Of a stretch of 44,929 nt of DNA, positions 28,101 through 36,819 are shown piece by piece. Both the position numbers and the translations under genes were made by a program. Numbering within the stretch: the stretch's first letter is position 1; the number at the start of each line of letters is the position of its first letter. Under the pieces are notes generated by a model that was given only the letters and a program-made list of their open reading frames with translations, was not told the origin of the DNA and made no database searches. This stretch comes from Pleurocapsaceae cyanobacterium CSU_1_1 (GTDB lineage Bacteria > Cyanobacteriota > Cyanobacteriia > Cyanobacteriales > Xenococcaceae): assembly GCA_012034765.1 (NCBI GenBank), contig JAAUOU010000024.1, forward strand, positions 1 to 44,929, read 5' to 3'.

Positions 28101-29761
28101 CTTATCTAGTCCACAAGCCGCAGCAGACTCTCACGATTACCGAACTGCGAAGTTTCCTCAAAGAGAAATTACCTGAATACATGGTTCCTTCTATCTTCAT
28201 GCAGCTTGATGCTTTGCCCCTGACACCGAACGGCAAGGTGGATCGTCGATCGCTCCCAGAACCAGAACAAACTCGTGATGAGCTAGAAACCGCCTACGTT
28301 GCACCACGCACTCCCCTAGAGCAACAGCTAGCGGAGATTTGGGCGCAAGTCCTCGGTATTGAGACAGTAGGCATCCACGACAACTTTTTCGCTTTGGGGG
28401 GACATTCTCTACTGATTACTCAATTGTTTGCCCAAATGCGAGATACCTTTAAGGTCAATTTATCCCTGCGCGGTCTTTTTAAAGAGCCTACCGTAGCCAA
28501 TGTAGCCGAGACAATCGAGATCGCCCAACAGTCGAAATCGGGGGGGGAAATTCCTACAGAAGATGCCATAAACCTAAAAGCTGAAGCAGTCTTAGACCCC
28601 ACAATTCACCCTGGAGGCGTTACTTATAACCCAGATGTTTCCCCATCGGTTATCTTTTTAACTGGAGCGACTGGTTTTCTGGGAAGCTTTTTACTTTACG
28701 AACTCCTACAGCAGACTCAAGCCGATATTTACTGTTTAGTTCGTGCTGAGACTATTGATTTAGGTAAGCAAAAAATTCTAAGTAGCCTCAAATCCTATCT
28801 TCTCTGGAATGAATCATTCAGTCAAAGAATTATCCCAGAGATCGGCGACCTATCTAAGCCACTTTTGGGACTTTCCGAAGCTTTATTTCAACAATTAGCT
28901 GGTCAAGTCGATGTTATCTATCACAATGGTGCGTTAGTTAATTCCACCTATCCCTATTCTGTTCTCAAAGCTGCTAATGTGATTGGAACACAGGAAGTTC
29001 TAAGACTAGCAAGTCTTGTCAAGATCAAACCCGTACACTTCATCTCTACGATCGGCGTTATTGGCGATGGAAAATCTAGCGCTCGAATTGTTCGAGAACA
29101 GGATAGCCTCGATAATTTCATCATCCCTTCTGGGGGTTACTCGCAAAGCAAATGGGTCGCAGAAAAGTTAGTAGCGATCGCAAGGGAACGAGGGATTCCC
29201 GTCTCTATTTACCGTCCTGGAAGCATATCGGGACACAGCAAAACAGGTACTTGCAATACTAGCGATAATATCTACCGCACAATAAAAGGTTGTATTCAAC
29301 TGGGAAGTGTTTCCAACCAAGATATCCAGTTAGACTTAAGCCCAGTTGACTATATAAGTCAAGCGATCGTTCATCTCTCAAGACAGAAAGAATCCTTGGA
29401 GAAAACATTTCACCTCGTCAATCCCCAACCACTACCGTTGAGTGAGATGGTGAACTACATGCGTTCCTTGGGCTACCCGATCGAGCGAGTTTCCAATACC
29501 CAATGGCGATCGCAACTTTTTAAGGCGGGAAATTCTCCAGACAATGCTTTGTATCCTCTGCTTTCTACCTTTTCAGAGGAAGTCAGCGATCGCGATCGCG
29601 ACTCCGAATCTCAAGACTCATCAATCCAACAGTTCGACTGCCAGAATACACTGACTGGACTAGCAGGCACGTCAATCGTTTGTCCACCCGTCGATACTAA
29701 ATTGCTCAGTACCTACTTTTCATACCTGATTCAAACTGGCTTTCTCAATCCTCCACCTTAG
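25146..29761 (+). CDS. NRPS: C - A - T - thioester reductase (frameshifted at 26141-26146)
   Basis: This is the terminal module. A 45-residue leader precedes an LCL-type C domain (TMHHIVFDGWS). The frame is lost at a T6 run; adding one T restores LIGFFVNTLVLRTDLSGNP. The A domain pocket reads about D-V-E-D-I-G-I-I-G. The acidic Glu239 and Asp278 hint at a basic substrate such as Lys or Orn, but no exact match is recalled. The T domain has FFALGGHSLLITQL near 28395. The last 380 residues are a thioester reductase: GATGFLG nucleotide-binding motif near 28670, STIGV and the YSQSK catalytic pair near 29140. It would release the peptide as an aldehyde (or alcohol) using NAD(P)H. The aminotransferase downstream fits an aldehyde-to-amine step. 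In-frame repeats occupy 27035-27066 and 27805-27895. Start ATG overlaps the previous stop. Confidence 0.88.
27035..27066 (+). repeat. Candidate small dispersed repeat in terminal A domain
   Basis: GCGAATGCCTACGGCACGG followed by CTTCGCCGATCGC, GC-rich and ending in a HIP1-like half. It encodes NAYGTASPIA between CLDTDWK and TESQENL, a variable loop before the A3 motif. No exact copy was seen in the window. Confidence 0.45.
27805..27895 (+). repeat. In-frame composite repeat in terminal A domain
   Basis: The first part (27805-27857: GAAGTCAGAAGTCACAAAGG, CTTTAGCCGCATGTAG, TCAGAAGTCAGAAGTT) is the reverse complement of halves found at 36045-36061 and 36130-36150. The second part (27869-27895) is a CTTCCTA-type heptamer repeat. 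About 30 residues (KSEVTKALAACSQKSEVNSQ and onward) are inserted between NPFE and LYKTGDLARY, the same loop hit in two other A domains here. Confidence 0.8.
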
Positions 29762-29763
29762 AA

Positions 29764-29791
29764 GGAAGTAGGAAGTAGCAAGTAGCAAGTC
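29764..29791 (+). repeat. STRR, units GGAAGTA/GCAAGTA, next to a stop codon
   Basis: Four heptamer units (GGAAGTA twice, GCAAGTA, GCAAGTC) begin three bases after the stop of the reductase NRPS. A small CCCC-GCAT-GGGG hairpin follows near 29831-29842. The rest of the 145-bp spacer before the aminotransferase shows nothing recognisable. Confidence 0.8.
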
Positions 29792-29906
29792 AAGAGCGGC
29801 TAGCGGCTGTTAACTCATTACTTACATTGTCCCCGCATGGGGATTACTTATTACTCTTTACTTTTCACCACACCCAATTCTCTTGATAAATTAGGAACCA
29901 TAAATC

Positions 29907-31298
29907 ATGACCCAAGTAATACAAAATCTACAAGACAAGTATCTGGCAGAATTTGTTCACAACTACAACCAACGCACAAACACCTCTAAACAAATCGCTC
30001 AAAAATTCCGTCCTTACTTAGCTGACAATAAAGCCCCAGAATTCTTCTACCCTCCCTTAAAAGAACTAGCTTACACACTTGTATGCAAACGCTCTTCAGG
30101 GTCTAAACTATGGGATGTTGATGGAAACGAATACATAGACACGATCATGGGATATGGAATCAATCTTTTTGGTCACAATCCCCCCTTTGTCAAACAAGCT
30201 ATAGACGAGCAACTCGATCGAGGTATACAGCTTGGCATCCAATCAGAAATTGTTGGTGAAGTTGCCGCGTTAATATGCGAATTAACCCAGATGGAGCGAG
30301 TCGCCTTTAGTAATACAGGTACAGAAGCTGTAATGTCAGCGATTCGCCTTGCCAGAACTGCAACCAATCGCCACAAAATTGCTTTATTTTCAGGTTCGTA
30401 TCACGGTCATTCTGATGGCACTCTAGTTAAAACGCAAACAGTAGATGGAACTCTACATACAGTACCAAGGGCATTAGGAGTATCGCCCAATATTGTAAAA
30501 GATGTTTTGGTTTTAGAATATGGAAATTCTCGATCGCTCGATATTATCAAAGACCAAGAAAGCGAATTAGCGGCTGTTCTGGTCGAACCCGTACAAAGCA
30601 GAAATCCCAGCTTACAGCCTCAAGAATTTCTCCAGCAGTTAAGGCAGTTGACCAAAAAAGCTGGAATTGTCTTAATTTTTGATGAAATGATTACTGGCTT
30701 TCGCATTCATCCAGGTGGAGCGCAAGCCTGGTTTGGTATTGAAGCAGACTTAGCCACCTATGGAAAAATTGTGGGTGGCGGAATGCCAATAGGCGTTATT
30801 GCAGGTAAGGCGGCTTACATGGATGCGATCGATGGTGGGATGTGGAGTTATGGGGATGCTTCCTATCCTCAGGTGGAAAAAACGTGTTTTGCAGGTACTC
30901 ATTGTAAGCATCCCTTAGCAATGGCTGCTGCACGAGCTGTACTTAAGTATCTAAAAAGTCAAGGCGCTTCTCTTCAGCAGAACCTAAATCAACGCACTTC
31001 GCAGTTTACTAAAGCTTTGAATGCTTATTTTGAAGCAGATGGATTGCCTATTCAAATAAATCATTTTGGCTCACTTTTTGAGTTTGCCGCTTCAGAGAGT
31101 TCTGCCCTCTCAAAAGATTCTGATACTCCAGATATTGGACTAATATTACTGTACTACAGTTTACTTCACAAAGGAATTTCACTTCAGGGGAATGGTGGTT
31201 TCCTCTCAACTGCACATACAGATGAAGATCTCGATCGTTTAATTAAGGCTGTTAAAAACAGTACACGAGAATTACGAGCAGCAGATTTTTTTGTCTAA
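29907..31298 (+). CDS. Class III aminotransferase (glutamate-1-semialdehyde aminomutase-like, MxcL-like role)
   Basis: A 463-residue PLP enzyme related to glutamate-1-semialdehyde aminomutases: GSKLWDVDGNEYIDTIMGYG, FSNTGTEAVMSAIRLARTAT, SGSYHGHSDG, the FDEMITGFRIHPGGAQ block and the Schiff-base lysine in TYGKIVGGGMPIGV near residue 290. It follows an NRPS with a reductase release domain. By analogy with myxochelin biosynthesis, where MxcL aminates the aldehyde released by MxcG, it probably converts the released peptide aldehyde to a primary amine. It is unlikely to be the housekeeping hemL, because of its operon position and diverged N-terminal 35 residues. The start ATG at 29907 follows AGGAACC about 10 bases upstream. 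It is the last gene of the cluster before the insertion sequence. Confidence 0.8.
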   Translation: MTQVIQNLQDKYLAEFVHNYNQRTNTSKQIAQKFRPYLADNKAPEFFYPPLKELAYTLVCKRSSGSKLWDVDGNEYIDTIMGYGINLFGHNPPFVKQAIDEQLDRGIQLGIQSEIVGEVAALICELTQMERVAFSNTGTEAVMSAIRLARTATNRHKIALFSGSYHGHSDGTLVKTQTVDGTLHTVPRALGVSPNIVKDVLVLEYGNSRSLDIIKDQESELAAVLVEPVQSRNPSLQPQEFLQQLRQLTKKAGIVLIFDEMITGFRIHPGGAQAWFGIEADLATYGKIVGGGMPIGVIAGKAAYMDAIDGGMWSYGDASYPQVEKTCFAGTHCKHPLAMAAARAVLKYLKSQGASLQQNLNQRTSQFTKALNAYFEADGLPIQINHFGSLFEFAASESSALSKDSDTPDIGLILLYYSLLHKGISLQGNGGFLSTAHTDEDLDRLIKAVKNSTRELRAADFFV

Positions 31299-31324
31299 TC
31301 TTTTGGTAGTTACTTAATGCGATC

Positions 31325-32605
31325 CTGTGGGGGCGACAAGTGGCTGCAAAGGTAGTCAGGAACAGGAATAGAGAAAACAGCCTCTCTAAACATGAGAAAC
31401 TGTTATCAATAACTTTAATTGTTGAAAACAGTATGTTCCAACTACCTGAATTATATAGTAAGCATCTCAAGAAACAGTTCAATTATCCTCAATATTTAAT
31501 CTTGTTAATTCTCATTAACTTACTTCAAAATTTGAAAACAGTAAGATTGGAAGAACTAGCACGTTGTTTTCCAGTTCCCATTCAATTAAGAAGCAGAGTT
31601 AAGAAAATTCAGAGGTTCTTGTCTCTCCCACAATTTAATATCAAACAGCTTTGGTTTCCTATTTTAATAACTTGGATCGAGCAAGAATGGAATTTATCAG
31701 AAATAATCTATCTTGTGATTGATAGAAGTCAATGGCGAGATACTAATTTATTAATGGTCAGTATAATTTATGAACGGCGAGCAATTCCCATATATTTCAC
31801 TCTTTTAGAAAAAAAAGGTAATAGTAATTTAGTTCAACAACAACAGGTATTGTTACCAGTCTTTGAACTCTTAGAAGATTACAAAATAACCGTATTAGGC
31901 GACCGAGAGTTCTGCGGAGTAGAACTAGTAAAATGGCTGCTAAAAGAGCAAAAAGTCAGTTTCAGCCTGAGATTAAAAAAGAATGAATATGTTGAATTAG
32001 AAGAACAGATTTGGTTTCAATTATCTGACTTGGGATTAACTCCTGGAATGTCTTGTTACTATCAAGGAGTTAGAGTTACTAAAACTAAGGGGTTTGGTGG
32101 TTTTAATTTAGCTGCCAAATGGAAGAGAAACTATCGTGAAAAGTATAGTAAAGAAACTTGGTTTATTTTAACTAATTTGAATAGCTTGTCTGCTGCTACT
32201 GACTCTTATACTAAACGAATGGGCATCGAAGAAATGTTTCGAGATTTTAAAAGAGGTGGTTATAATCTAGAAATTACTAGACAAGCGCGATCGCCGACTT
32301 ATTTCTCTTGTCTTATTAATCTGTTTATCTTACAGTCTATCTACTTTTATTGGGCAAAATATCAAGTCAAAAGGCATTTCTAAATATGTTTCTCGTCCTA
32401 CTGAACCCCAGAGAACAACCCGCAGACATAGTAGTTTTTCTATTGGTTTGAATGCTCAAAACTGGTTAGACTCAATTGTCTTTTTTCAAGATGTGGTTCA
32501 AGAATTACTCTCTTTTTCGGCTCACAAATTGCCTTATTATCTTAAAGGGATGAGGGCTATTTCCCTTGTTCAGTCTAGCTTATAAGCTGCTTGTCGCCCC
32601 CACAG
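31325..32605. mobile_element. IS4-family-like insertion sequence, about 1.28 kb
   Basis: The terminal inverted repeats are CTGTGGGGGCGACAAG at 31325-31340 and its exact reverse complement at 32590-32605, with weaker matching a few bases further in. The element holds one transposase gene whose stop lies 20 bases from the right end. No convincing target-site duplication is visible beside the ends. It sits between the last biosynthetic gene and psbK. Confidence 0.85.
31433..32585 (+). pseudogene. IS4-type DDE transposase, frameshifted near 32356
   Basis: The protein is best started at ATG 31433 (MFQLPELYSKHLKKQFN); the frame is open further upstream, but that part overlaps the terminal repeat. 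DDE residues are visible in LVIDRSQW, LGDREFCG and MGIEEMFRDFKRGGYNLE, the last being the Y-(2)-R-(3)-E-(6)-K-like region of IS4 transposases. The frame is lost around the A4 run at 32356-32359. Dropping one A gives WANIKSKGISKYVSR, and the reading then continues to a stop at 32583-32585. This single shift may be a sequencing error or true inactivation. Confidence 0.8.
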
Positions 32606-32632
32606 AAATTTATCTCGAAATTTAATTGGGGG

Positions 32633-32663
32633 AAATAAAAAGCACCTAGATATTCCTAGATGC
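32633..32663 (-). terminator. Rho-independent terminator after psbK
   Basis: On the minus strand a hairpin GCATCTAGG-AATA-TCTAGGTGC (32642-32663, two G-T wobbles) is followed by a T-rich run (TTTTTATTT). It lies 56 bases after the psbK stop. Confidence 0.7.
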
Positions 32664-32718
32664 CTTAATTTAAGATTATTTAGATAATTAAATAAAATAA
32701 TCAAACAATCAATTTAAT

Positions 32719-32856
32719 TTATTTAAATCCGACTGCTGCCTGCCAAACAAAAGCTAGAGCAAGAAAAAATACAGGGATTATTGGTAGTACATCTACCAAG
32801 GGTTTGAACATAGCGTAAGCTTCAGGCAAATCTGCCAAGATCATTGCAGCTTCCAT
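32719..32856 (-). CDS. psbK: Photosystem II reaction centre protein K
   Basis: A 45-residue small thylakoid membrane protein of photosystem II. The translation starts [20 protein letters not shown] and continues [19 protein letters not shown], then AAVGFK. The LPEAY and PLVDVLPxIPVFF signature plus the FVWQAAVGF end is diagnostic of PsbK. The first eight or nine residues are the usual removed leader; the position before LPEAY is Asp here instead of the common Lys. One transmembrane helix covers about residues 23-42. It stands alone, with a terminator downstream, and lies 113 bases from the right end of the insertion sequence. Confidence 0.95.
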   Translation of the reverse strand: MEAAMILADLPEAYAMFKPLVDVLPIIPVFFLALAFVWQAAVGFK

Positions 32857-33090
32857 ATATCTATATACCTTCCAAAAATTTTTTAAAATGACGAGAAACC
32901 CATAAAAGGTTCGACAGTTAGTTTAAGAGGGAGTTAGATTAACCTCTACAGACTGTCTTACCGCATCGCCGAAAAGCTTCTACCTTGATAAAAGTACAAA
33001 CTGTTGACTAAAGACAAGGGAATGCTCGAGTTAATAGTAAAAATACTACCATAATTTACCTCAGAGATTTAGGGTAATAACTATCATTTT

Positions 33091-33969
33091 CTAGGCTACA
33101 TAACCCAAAATCATTCCTGCTAACAAAATAAAGCCTAGCCATACATTTTGACCCAAAACTTTGCCATAAACCGAACGAGGAATATAGGGTTGGCGTAAGG
33201 TTAAATATTGCCAGATCCAGCCTGCCGTGGCTAATGCTAAACTCAACCAAAAGGCTGAATTCAAAGCTAGCTTGAAACCTATCAAAGCAAGCAATGAAGA
33301 GGTGATTGCATAAAAAAAGCCGATCGCTTCAGGAGTATATCTACCAAAAAAAATCGCGCTGGAATTAATTTTCAACTTGAGATCATCTTCGCGATCGCTC
33401 AAAGCATATCCTGTATCAAAACCCAAAGTCCAGGCTACTGTTGCCCCCCAAAGTAACCAGGTTGCAGCTTCAATCTGCGCAGTTACCGCAGTCCAGCTAA
33501 TTAATACGGCAAACCCCCAAGCCAGGGATAGAACCAACTGAGGAACAGGAAACACTCGCTTGGCTAAAGGATAGAAAATGATTAAAGGAACAGCAGCTAT
33601 ACAAAGCAAAAAGCTGAGGCGATTCAAATAAAATGCCAACACCGCAGCACAGGCGAAAGCAATGAATAAAATAACGATCCCCACCTGCACGGAAAGGGCG
33701 CGAGAAGCTAAAGGACGGGTCTTAGTTCGAGTCACCTGGGGATCAATATCTTTGTCCCAAAGATCGTTAACCACACATCCTGCTGCGCTGGTGGCTAAAG
33801 TGCCTAAGATAATTACTCCTACTAAGGGCAAAGGTGGAGTACCCTTCGCCGCCAACACAACTGCCCACAATGCGGGAATCATCAAAATTAGTCTTCCTGC
33901 TGGTTTATCCCAGCGCAGCAGGCGAATTACTTTTTGCCAGGTTGGTTCACTGGTTTGAGATGAGGACAT
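33091..33969 (-). CDS. ubiA: 4-hydroxybenzoate polyprenyltransferase (UbiA family)
   Basis: A 292-residue multi-pass membrane prenyltransferase. The first Asp-rich motif is NDLWDKDIDPQVTRTKTRPLA near residue 68 (NDxxDxxxD) and the second is DREDDLKLK near 195 (DxxxD), which bind the polyprenyl diphosphate through Mg2+. Eight or so hydrophobic segments are visible. In cyanobacteria this enzyme attaches a solanesyl-type chain to 4-hydroxybenzoate for plastoquinone synthesis. It is divergent from ppx across a 221-bp AT-rich spacer and 234 bases from psbK. The N-terminal SSSQTSEPTWQKVIRLLRWDKPAGR fits cyanobacterial homologues. Confidence 0.9.
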   Translation of the reverse strand: MSSSQTSEPTWQKVIRLLRWDKPAGRLILMIPALWAVVLAAKGTPPLPLVGVIILGTLATSAAGCVVNDLWDKDIDPQVTRTKTRPLASRALSVQVGIVILFIAFACAAVLAFYLNRLSFLLCIAAVPLIIFYPLAKRVFPVPQLVLSLAWGFAVLISWTAVTAQIEAATWLLWGATVAWTLGFDTGYALSDREDDLKLKINSSAIFFGRYTPEAIGFFYAITSSLLALIGFKLALNSAFWLSLALATAGWIWQYLTLRQPYIPRSVYGKVLGQNVWLGFILLAGMILGYVA

Positions 33970-34190
33970 ATTGAATTTAAAATTAAATAATTTAGTTAAT
34001 AAGTTGATAAATATTTATAAAATCTTAAGACTATTTGTTGCCCTGGGCAAAATACATGAGATTATGAACAATATCTGGTTACTAATGCCTAAACTTAAAA
34101 ATGTTATTAGTTTGCTAGATTTTTTCAGTTTTAAGTTTGATTTTATCTAAAATCTGGACTCTAGGGAAATTCCTCTTGTCGTCAAAGGTC

Positions 34191-35794
34191 ATGAACCAAA
34201 AGATTATTGCAGCGATCGATATCGGCACTAATTCAATTCACATGGTAATCGTGCAGATTGAGCCTTCTCTGCCTTCGTTTACAGTAATTGCTAAAGAAAA
34301 AGATCCAGTAAGATTAGGCGATCGCGATCCAGCTACGGGAAAATTGACCCCAGAAGCAATCAAGCGTTCTCTCAACACTTTAAGACGCTGTCAGGAACTG
34401 GCAAACAGTCTTCAAGCAGAACAAATCATTGCGGTAGCTACTAGCGCCACCAGAGAAGCTCCTAACGGAGAGGATTTCTTACGTCAGATTGAATCAGAGT
34501 TGGGCATCGTCGTCAATCTGATTTCTGGTAGAGAAGAAGCGCGCAGAATTTATCTTGGTGTGCTTTCGGGCATGGACTTTAACGACCAGCCTCATATAAT
34601 TATTGATATTGGTGGCGGTTCAACCGAAATTATCCTCGCTGATGTCCATGAACCTCGTATCCTCAGCAGCACCAAAATAGGAGCAGTACGGCTGTCTAAA
34701 GAATTTGTGACTACCGATCCCATTAGCGATCGCGAATTAAAAGTTTTAAGAGCCTATGTTAGAGGAATGTTAGAACGTCCTATTGATGAAATTTGGCAGA
34801 ATCTTCAGTTAAATGAAGTTCCCCGCACTATCGGGACTTCTGGCACAATTCAAACTATTGCTGAAATTCATGCTAAAGACACATTAGGAGCAGTTCCCGA
34901 ACCTCTTAATGGCTATGAAATCAAATACAAGGATATTGAAAAAATCGTCAAAAGACTAGCGAGAATGAGCTATGGAGAACGTTTGGAAGTTTCTGGATTG
35001 ATGGAGAAAAGAGCCGAAATTATCGTTCCAGGAGCGGTTATTTTGCTCGAAGCGATGCAGATGCTTAAGTTGGATTCTCTCATCATTTGTGAACGAGCCT
35101 TACGGGAAGGCATGATCGTTGATTGGATGTTAACCCATGGTCTAATTAATAGTCGACTTAGGTATCAAAACGAAGTTAAAAACCGCAACGTCATCAAAAT
35201 TGCTCAAAAATACCATGTCGATCTAGACTACAGCCAACGAGTGGCAAAATTTGCCTTAAGCATTTTCGATCAGTTACAGGGACAACTCCATGATTGGGGT
35301 GAGGCTGAAAGAGAATTACTCTGGTCGGCAGCAATTTTACATAACAGTGGCGTATATATTAGCCACTCATCCCATCACAAACATTCTTACTATCTAATTC
35401 GTAATGCAGAACTTTTGGGCTTTACTGAACTAGAGCTTGAACTAATCGCTAATATCGCTCGCTATCATCGCCGCAGCAAACCCAAGAAAAAACATGAAGA
35501 ATACAATAAACTACCCCACAAACAGTATCAGCTAATGGTACGTCAATTAAGCGCAATTCTCAGATTAGCAGTAGCTTTAGACCGAAGAAATAAAGGGCGA
35601 TCGCCGAAGTAAATTGTCAGTACGATAGTCATAATCGCGCTCTTTCTTTGCAAATTAAGCCCGCAGAAATTGGCGATCCTTGTTCCTTAGAACTCTGGAA
35701 TCTTAGCTATAAGAAAGAAGTATTTGAAGAAGAGTTTGAGGTAAAGTTAATTGCTATGATTACCGAAAAATTGCCCGTCGCCACTTTCAATTAA
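34191..35794 (+). CDS. ppx: Exopolyphosphatase / Ppx-GppA phosphatase (frameshifted at 35595-35597)
   Basis: Ppx/GppA enzymes hydrolyse polyphosphate or pppGpp. Here the ASKHA ATPase-like N-terminus is intact: AAIDIGTNSIHMVIVQ, the TSATREAPN segment, IIDIGGGSTEI and a GTSGTIQTIAEIH block; an HD-like helical region follows (AAILHNSGVYISHSSHHKHS). ATG 34191 is chosen over an upstream TTG (34137) because the family begins with MNQKIIAAIDIG and AAAGG lies just upstream. The frame breaks at a G3 run. Adding one G gives KGAIAEVNCQYDSHNRALSL and extends the protein to a stop at 35792-35794, matching the normal length of about 535 residues. Confidence 0.88.
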
Positions 35795-35983
35795 GAAATC
35801 ACAAATAATAAACCTGTCTTGAAAATAGCAGTTAGAACAAGCTAAATTCGTCATTTACTCTATTTTTATCCCTGGGTTATGAACGACAGTTCATGGCATC
35901 TCTTGCATAAATACACTTTTTCGATGCTAGTTTTAATTTCTAACTTTTGACTTCTGATTTGCCCTAAAGGACTAGCTCCTTAC

Positions 35984-36036
35984 GTCCTAAAGGATACCGC
36001 TCCGCATATCGCGTCGCGAAGCTTATCCTTTAGGAC
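35984..36036. repeat. Inverted repeat GTCCTAAAGGATA, 13-bp perfect arms
   Basis: GTCCTAAAGGATA (35984-35996) and TATCCTTTAGGAC (36024-36036) flank a GC-rich 27-base centre (CCGCTCCGCATATCGCG and onward). It is likely a miniature mobile or REP-like element. Partial CCTTTAGG copies recur at 36109-36129. Confidence 0.75.
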
Positions 36037-36044
36037 TTTTAATT

Positions 36045-36150
36045 TCTGACTACATGCGGCTGACGCGAAGCTTATGCGAAGCGGTACACCCAACTAAGCG
36101 GCGCAAGCCCTTTAGGGAATCCTTTAGGAAAAGCCTTTGTGACTTCTGAC
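36045..36150. repeat. Split copy of the repeat found in the terminal NRPS
   Basis: TCTGACTACATGCGGCT (36045-36061) and AAAGCCTTTGTGACTTCTGAC (36130-36150, first A shared) are contiguous as reverse complement at 27805-27850 inside the C-A-T-R gene. Here they are separated by 68 bases of other repeat sequence, so a nested insertion happened at this copy or was lost at the other. Confidence 0.75.
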
Positions 36151-36168
36151 TTTTGACTTCTGACTTTT
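36141..36168. repeat. STRR, alternating GACTTCT/GACTTTT
   Basis: Four heptamers: GACTTCT, GACTTTT, GACTTCT, GACTTTT, followed by GACTTA. It ends four bases from the stop codon of the minus-strand gene at 36172. Confidence 0.8.
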
Positions 36169-36171
36169 GAC

Positions 36172-36819
36172 TTAATTTTGATCCCAGTCACTAATATTTG
36201 AACCTCTACAGGAAATATAAAGCGATTCACTTTGTTTGCGACGATAGCGAGATATTCTTTTACGAGACTTAAGCGCTTCTCTAGCTACATAGCTAAACCA
36301 TTTATTGACATCAGCCCCAGACTGATAACCATCAATCAAAGCTTCTTCAGAAACTTCTAGCAAAATTTGCACTAAATCTGAACTACGCAGTTCCAAATAG
36401 CGATTATAGAGATTAGATTCTTGTGACCAATGGGGCAAAGTCTCATCTCCTACTCCCATATTTCTTGCTAATTCAATCAAGTCGTAATGATCGGTATACC
36501 AAACGTCTTCGTAATCCATATCAGGAAAGATGCTGGCTTTACTTGCTAAAATGTCGATCGCCGAGATGATAATGGCATTAATTTTATTTTGTTCTGCTGA
36601 AGCATAATGCTCTTTGACCATCGCCCGTAGAGTTTTGGCTAGATCGGCATATCTATCTTGAGCAGTTTGGCAAGCCTGGTGGTAGTTTTGATGAGCCAAG
36701 AAATAAAATTTATCGTTTTCAGTTTTTGGCAAGTTGTGATGTCTTTCTCTAGCTCGATCCAATTGAGGATTGTAGCTAGCTTTGGATGAGAACAACGTCA
36801 GTAATTTAGATAGCAACAT
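36172..36819 (-). CDS. Hypothetical protein, 215 residues
   Basis: I do not recognise this protein. It is soluble-looking, with no signal peptide beyond a mildly hydrophobic start (MLLSKLLTLFSSK), and is rich in Tyr, His and acidic residues. The middle (FPDMDYEDVWYTDHYDLIEL) and the tail (REALKSRKRISRYRRKQSE) give it an acidic core and a strongly basic C-terminal region, which could bind nucleic acid. That is only a composition argument. It has convergent neighbours on the left and is divergent from psbU. The last residues (SLYISCRGSNISDWDQN) lie beside the repeat-rich spacer and could be altered by it. Confidence 0.65.
   Translation of the reverse strand: MLLSKLLTLFSSKASYNPQLDRARERHHNLPKTENDKFYFLAHQNYHQACQTAQDRYADLAKTLRAMVKEHYASAEQNKINAIIISAIDILASKASIFPDMDYEDVWYTDHYDLIELARNMGVGDETLPHWSQESNLYNRYLELRSSDLVQILLEVSEEALIDGYQSGADVNKWFSYVAREALKSRKRISRYRRKQSESLYISCRGSNISDWDQN

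Larger units (their letters stand above)
35795..36171. other. Repeat-rich spacer between ppx and an unknown gene
   Basis: This 377-bp stretch holds no convincing gene. It is a mosaic of dispersed repeats: a perfect 13-bp inverted repeat (35984-35996 and 36024-36036), the two halves of the element also found inside the terminal NRPS (36045-36061 and 36130-36150), a GC-rich 68-bp piece between those halves, and a GACTTCT/GACTTTT heptamer array. Confidence 0.8.

Noticed and set aside
29820-29850. CCCCGCATGGGG hairpin as a terminator of the NRPS operon
   Set aside because: The stem is only four pairs and no T run follows.
29907-31298. Housekeeping hemL (glutamate-1-semialdehyde aminomutase)
   Set aside because: It is diverged, has an extra N-terminal stretch and lies directly after a reductase-terminated NRPS, so a biosynthetic aldehyde aminotransferase fits better.
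32341-32400. Programmed ribosomal frameshift in the transposase
   Set aside because: IS4-type transposases are normally one frame, no slippery heptamer is evident, and the same kind of homopolymer shift breaks seven other genes in the window.
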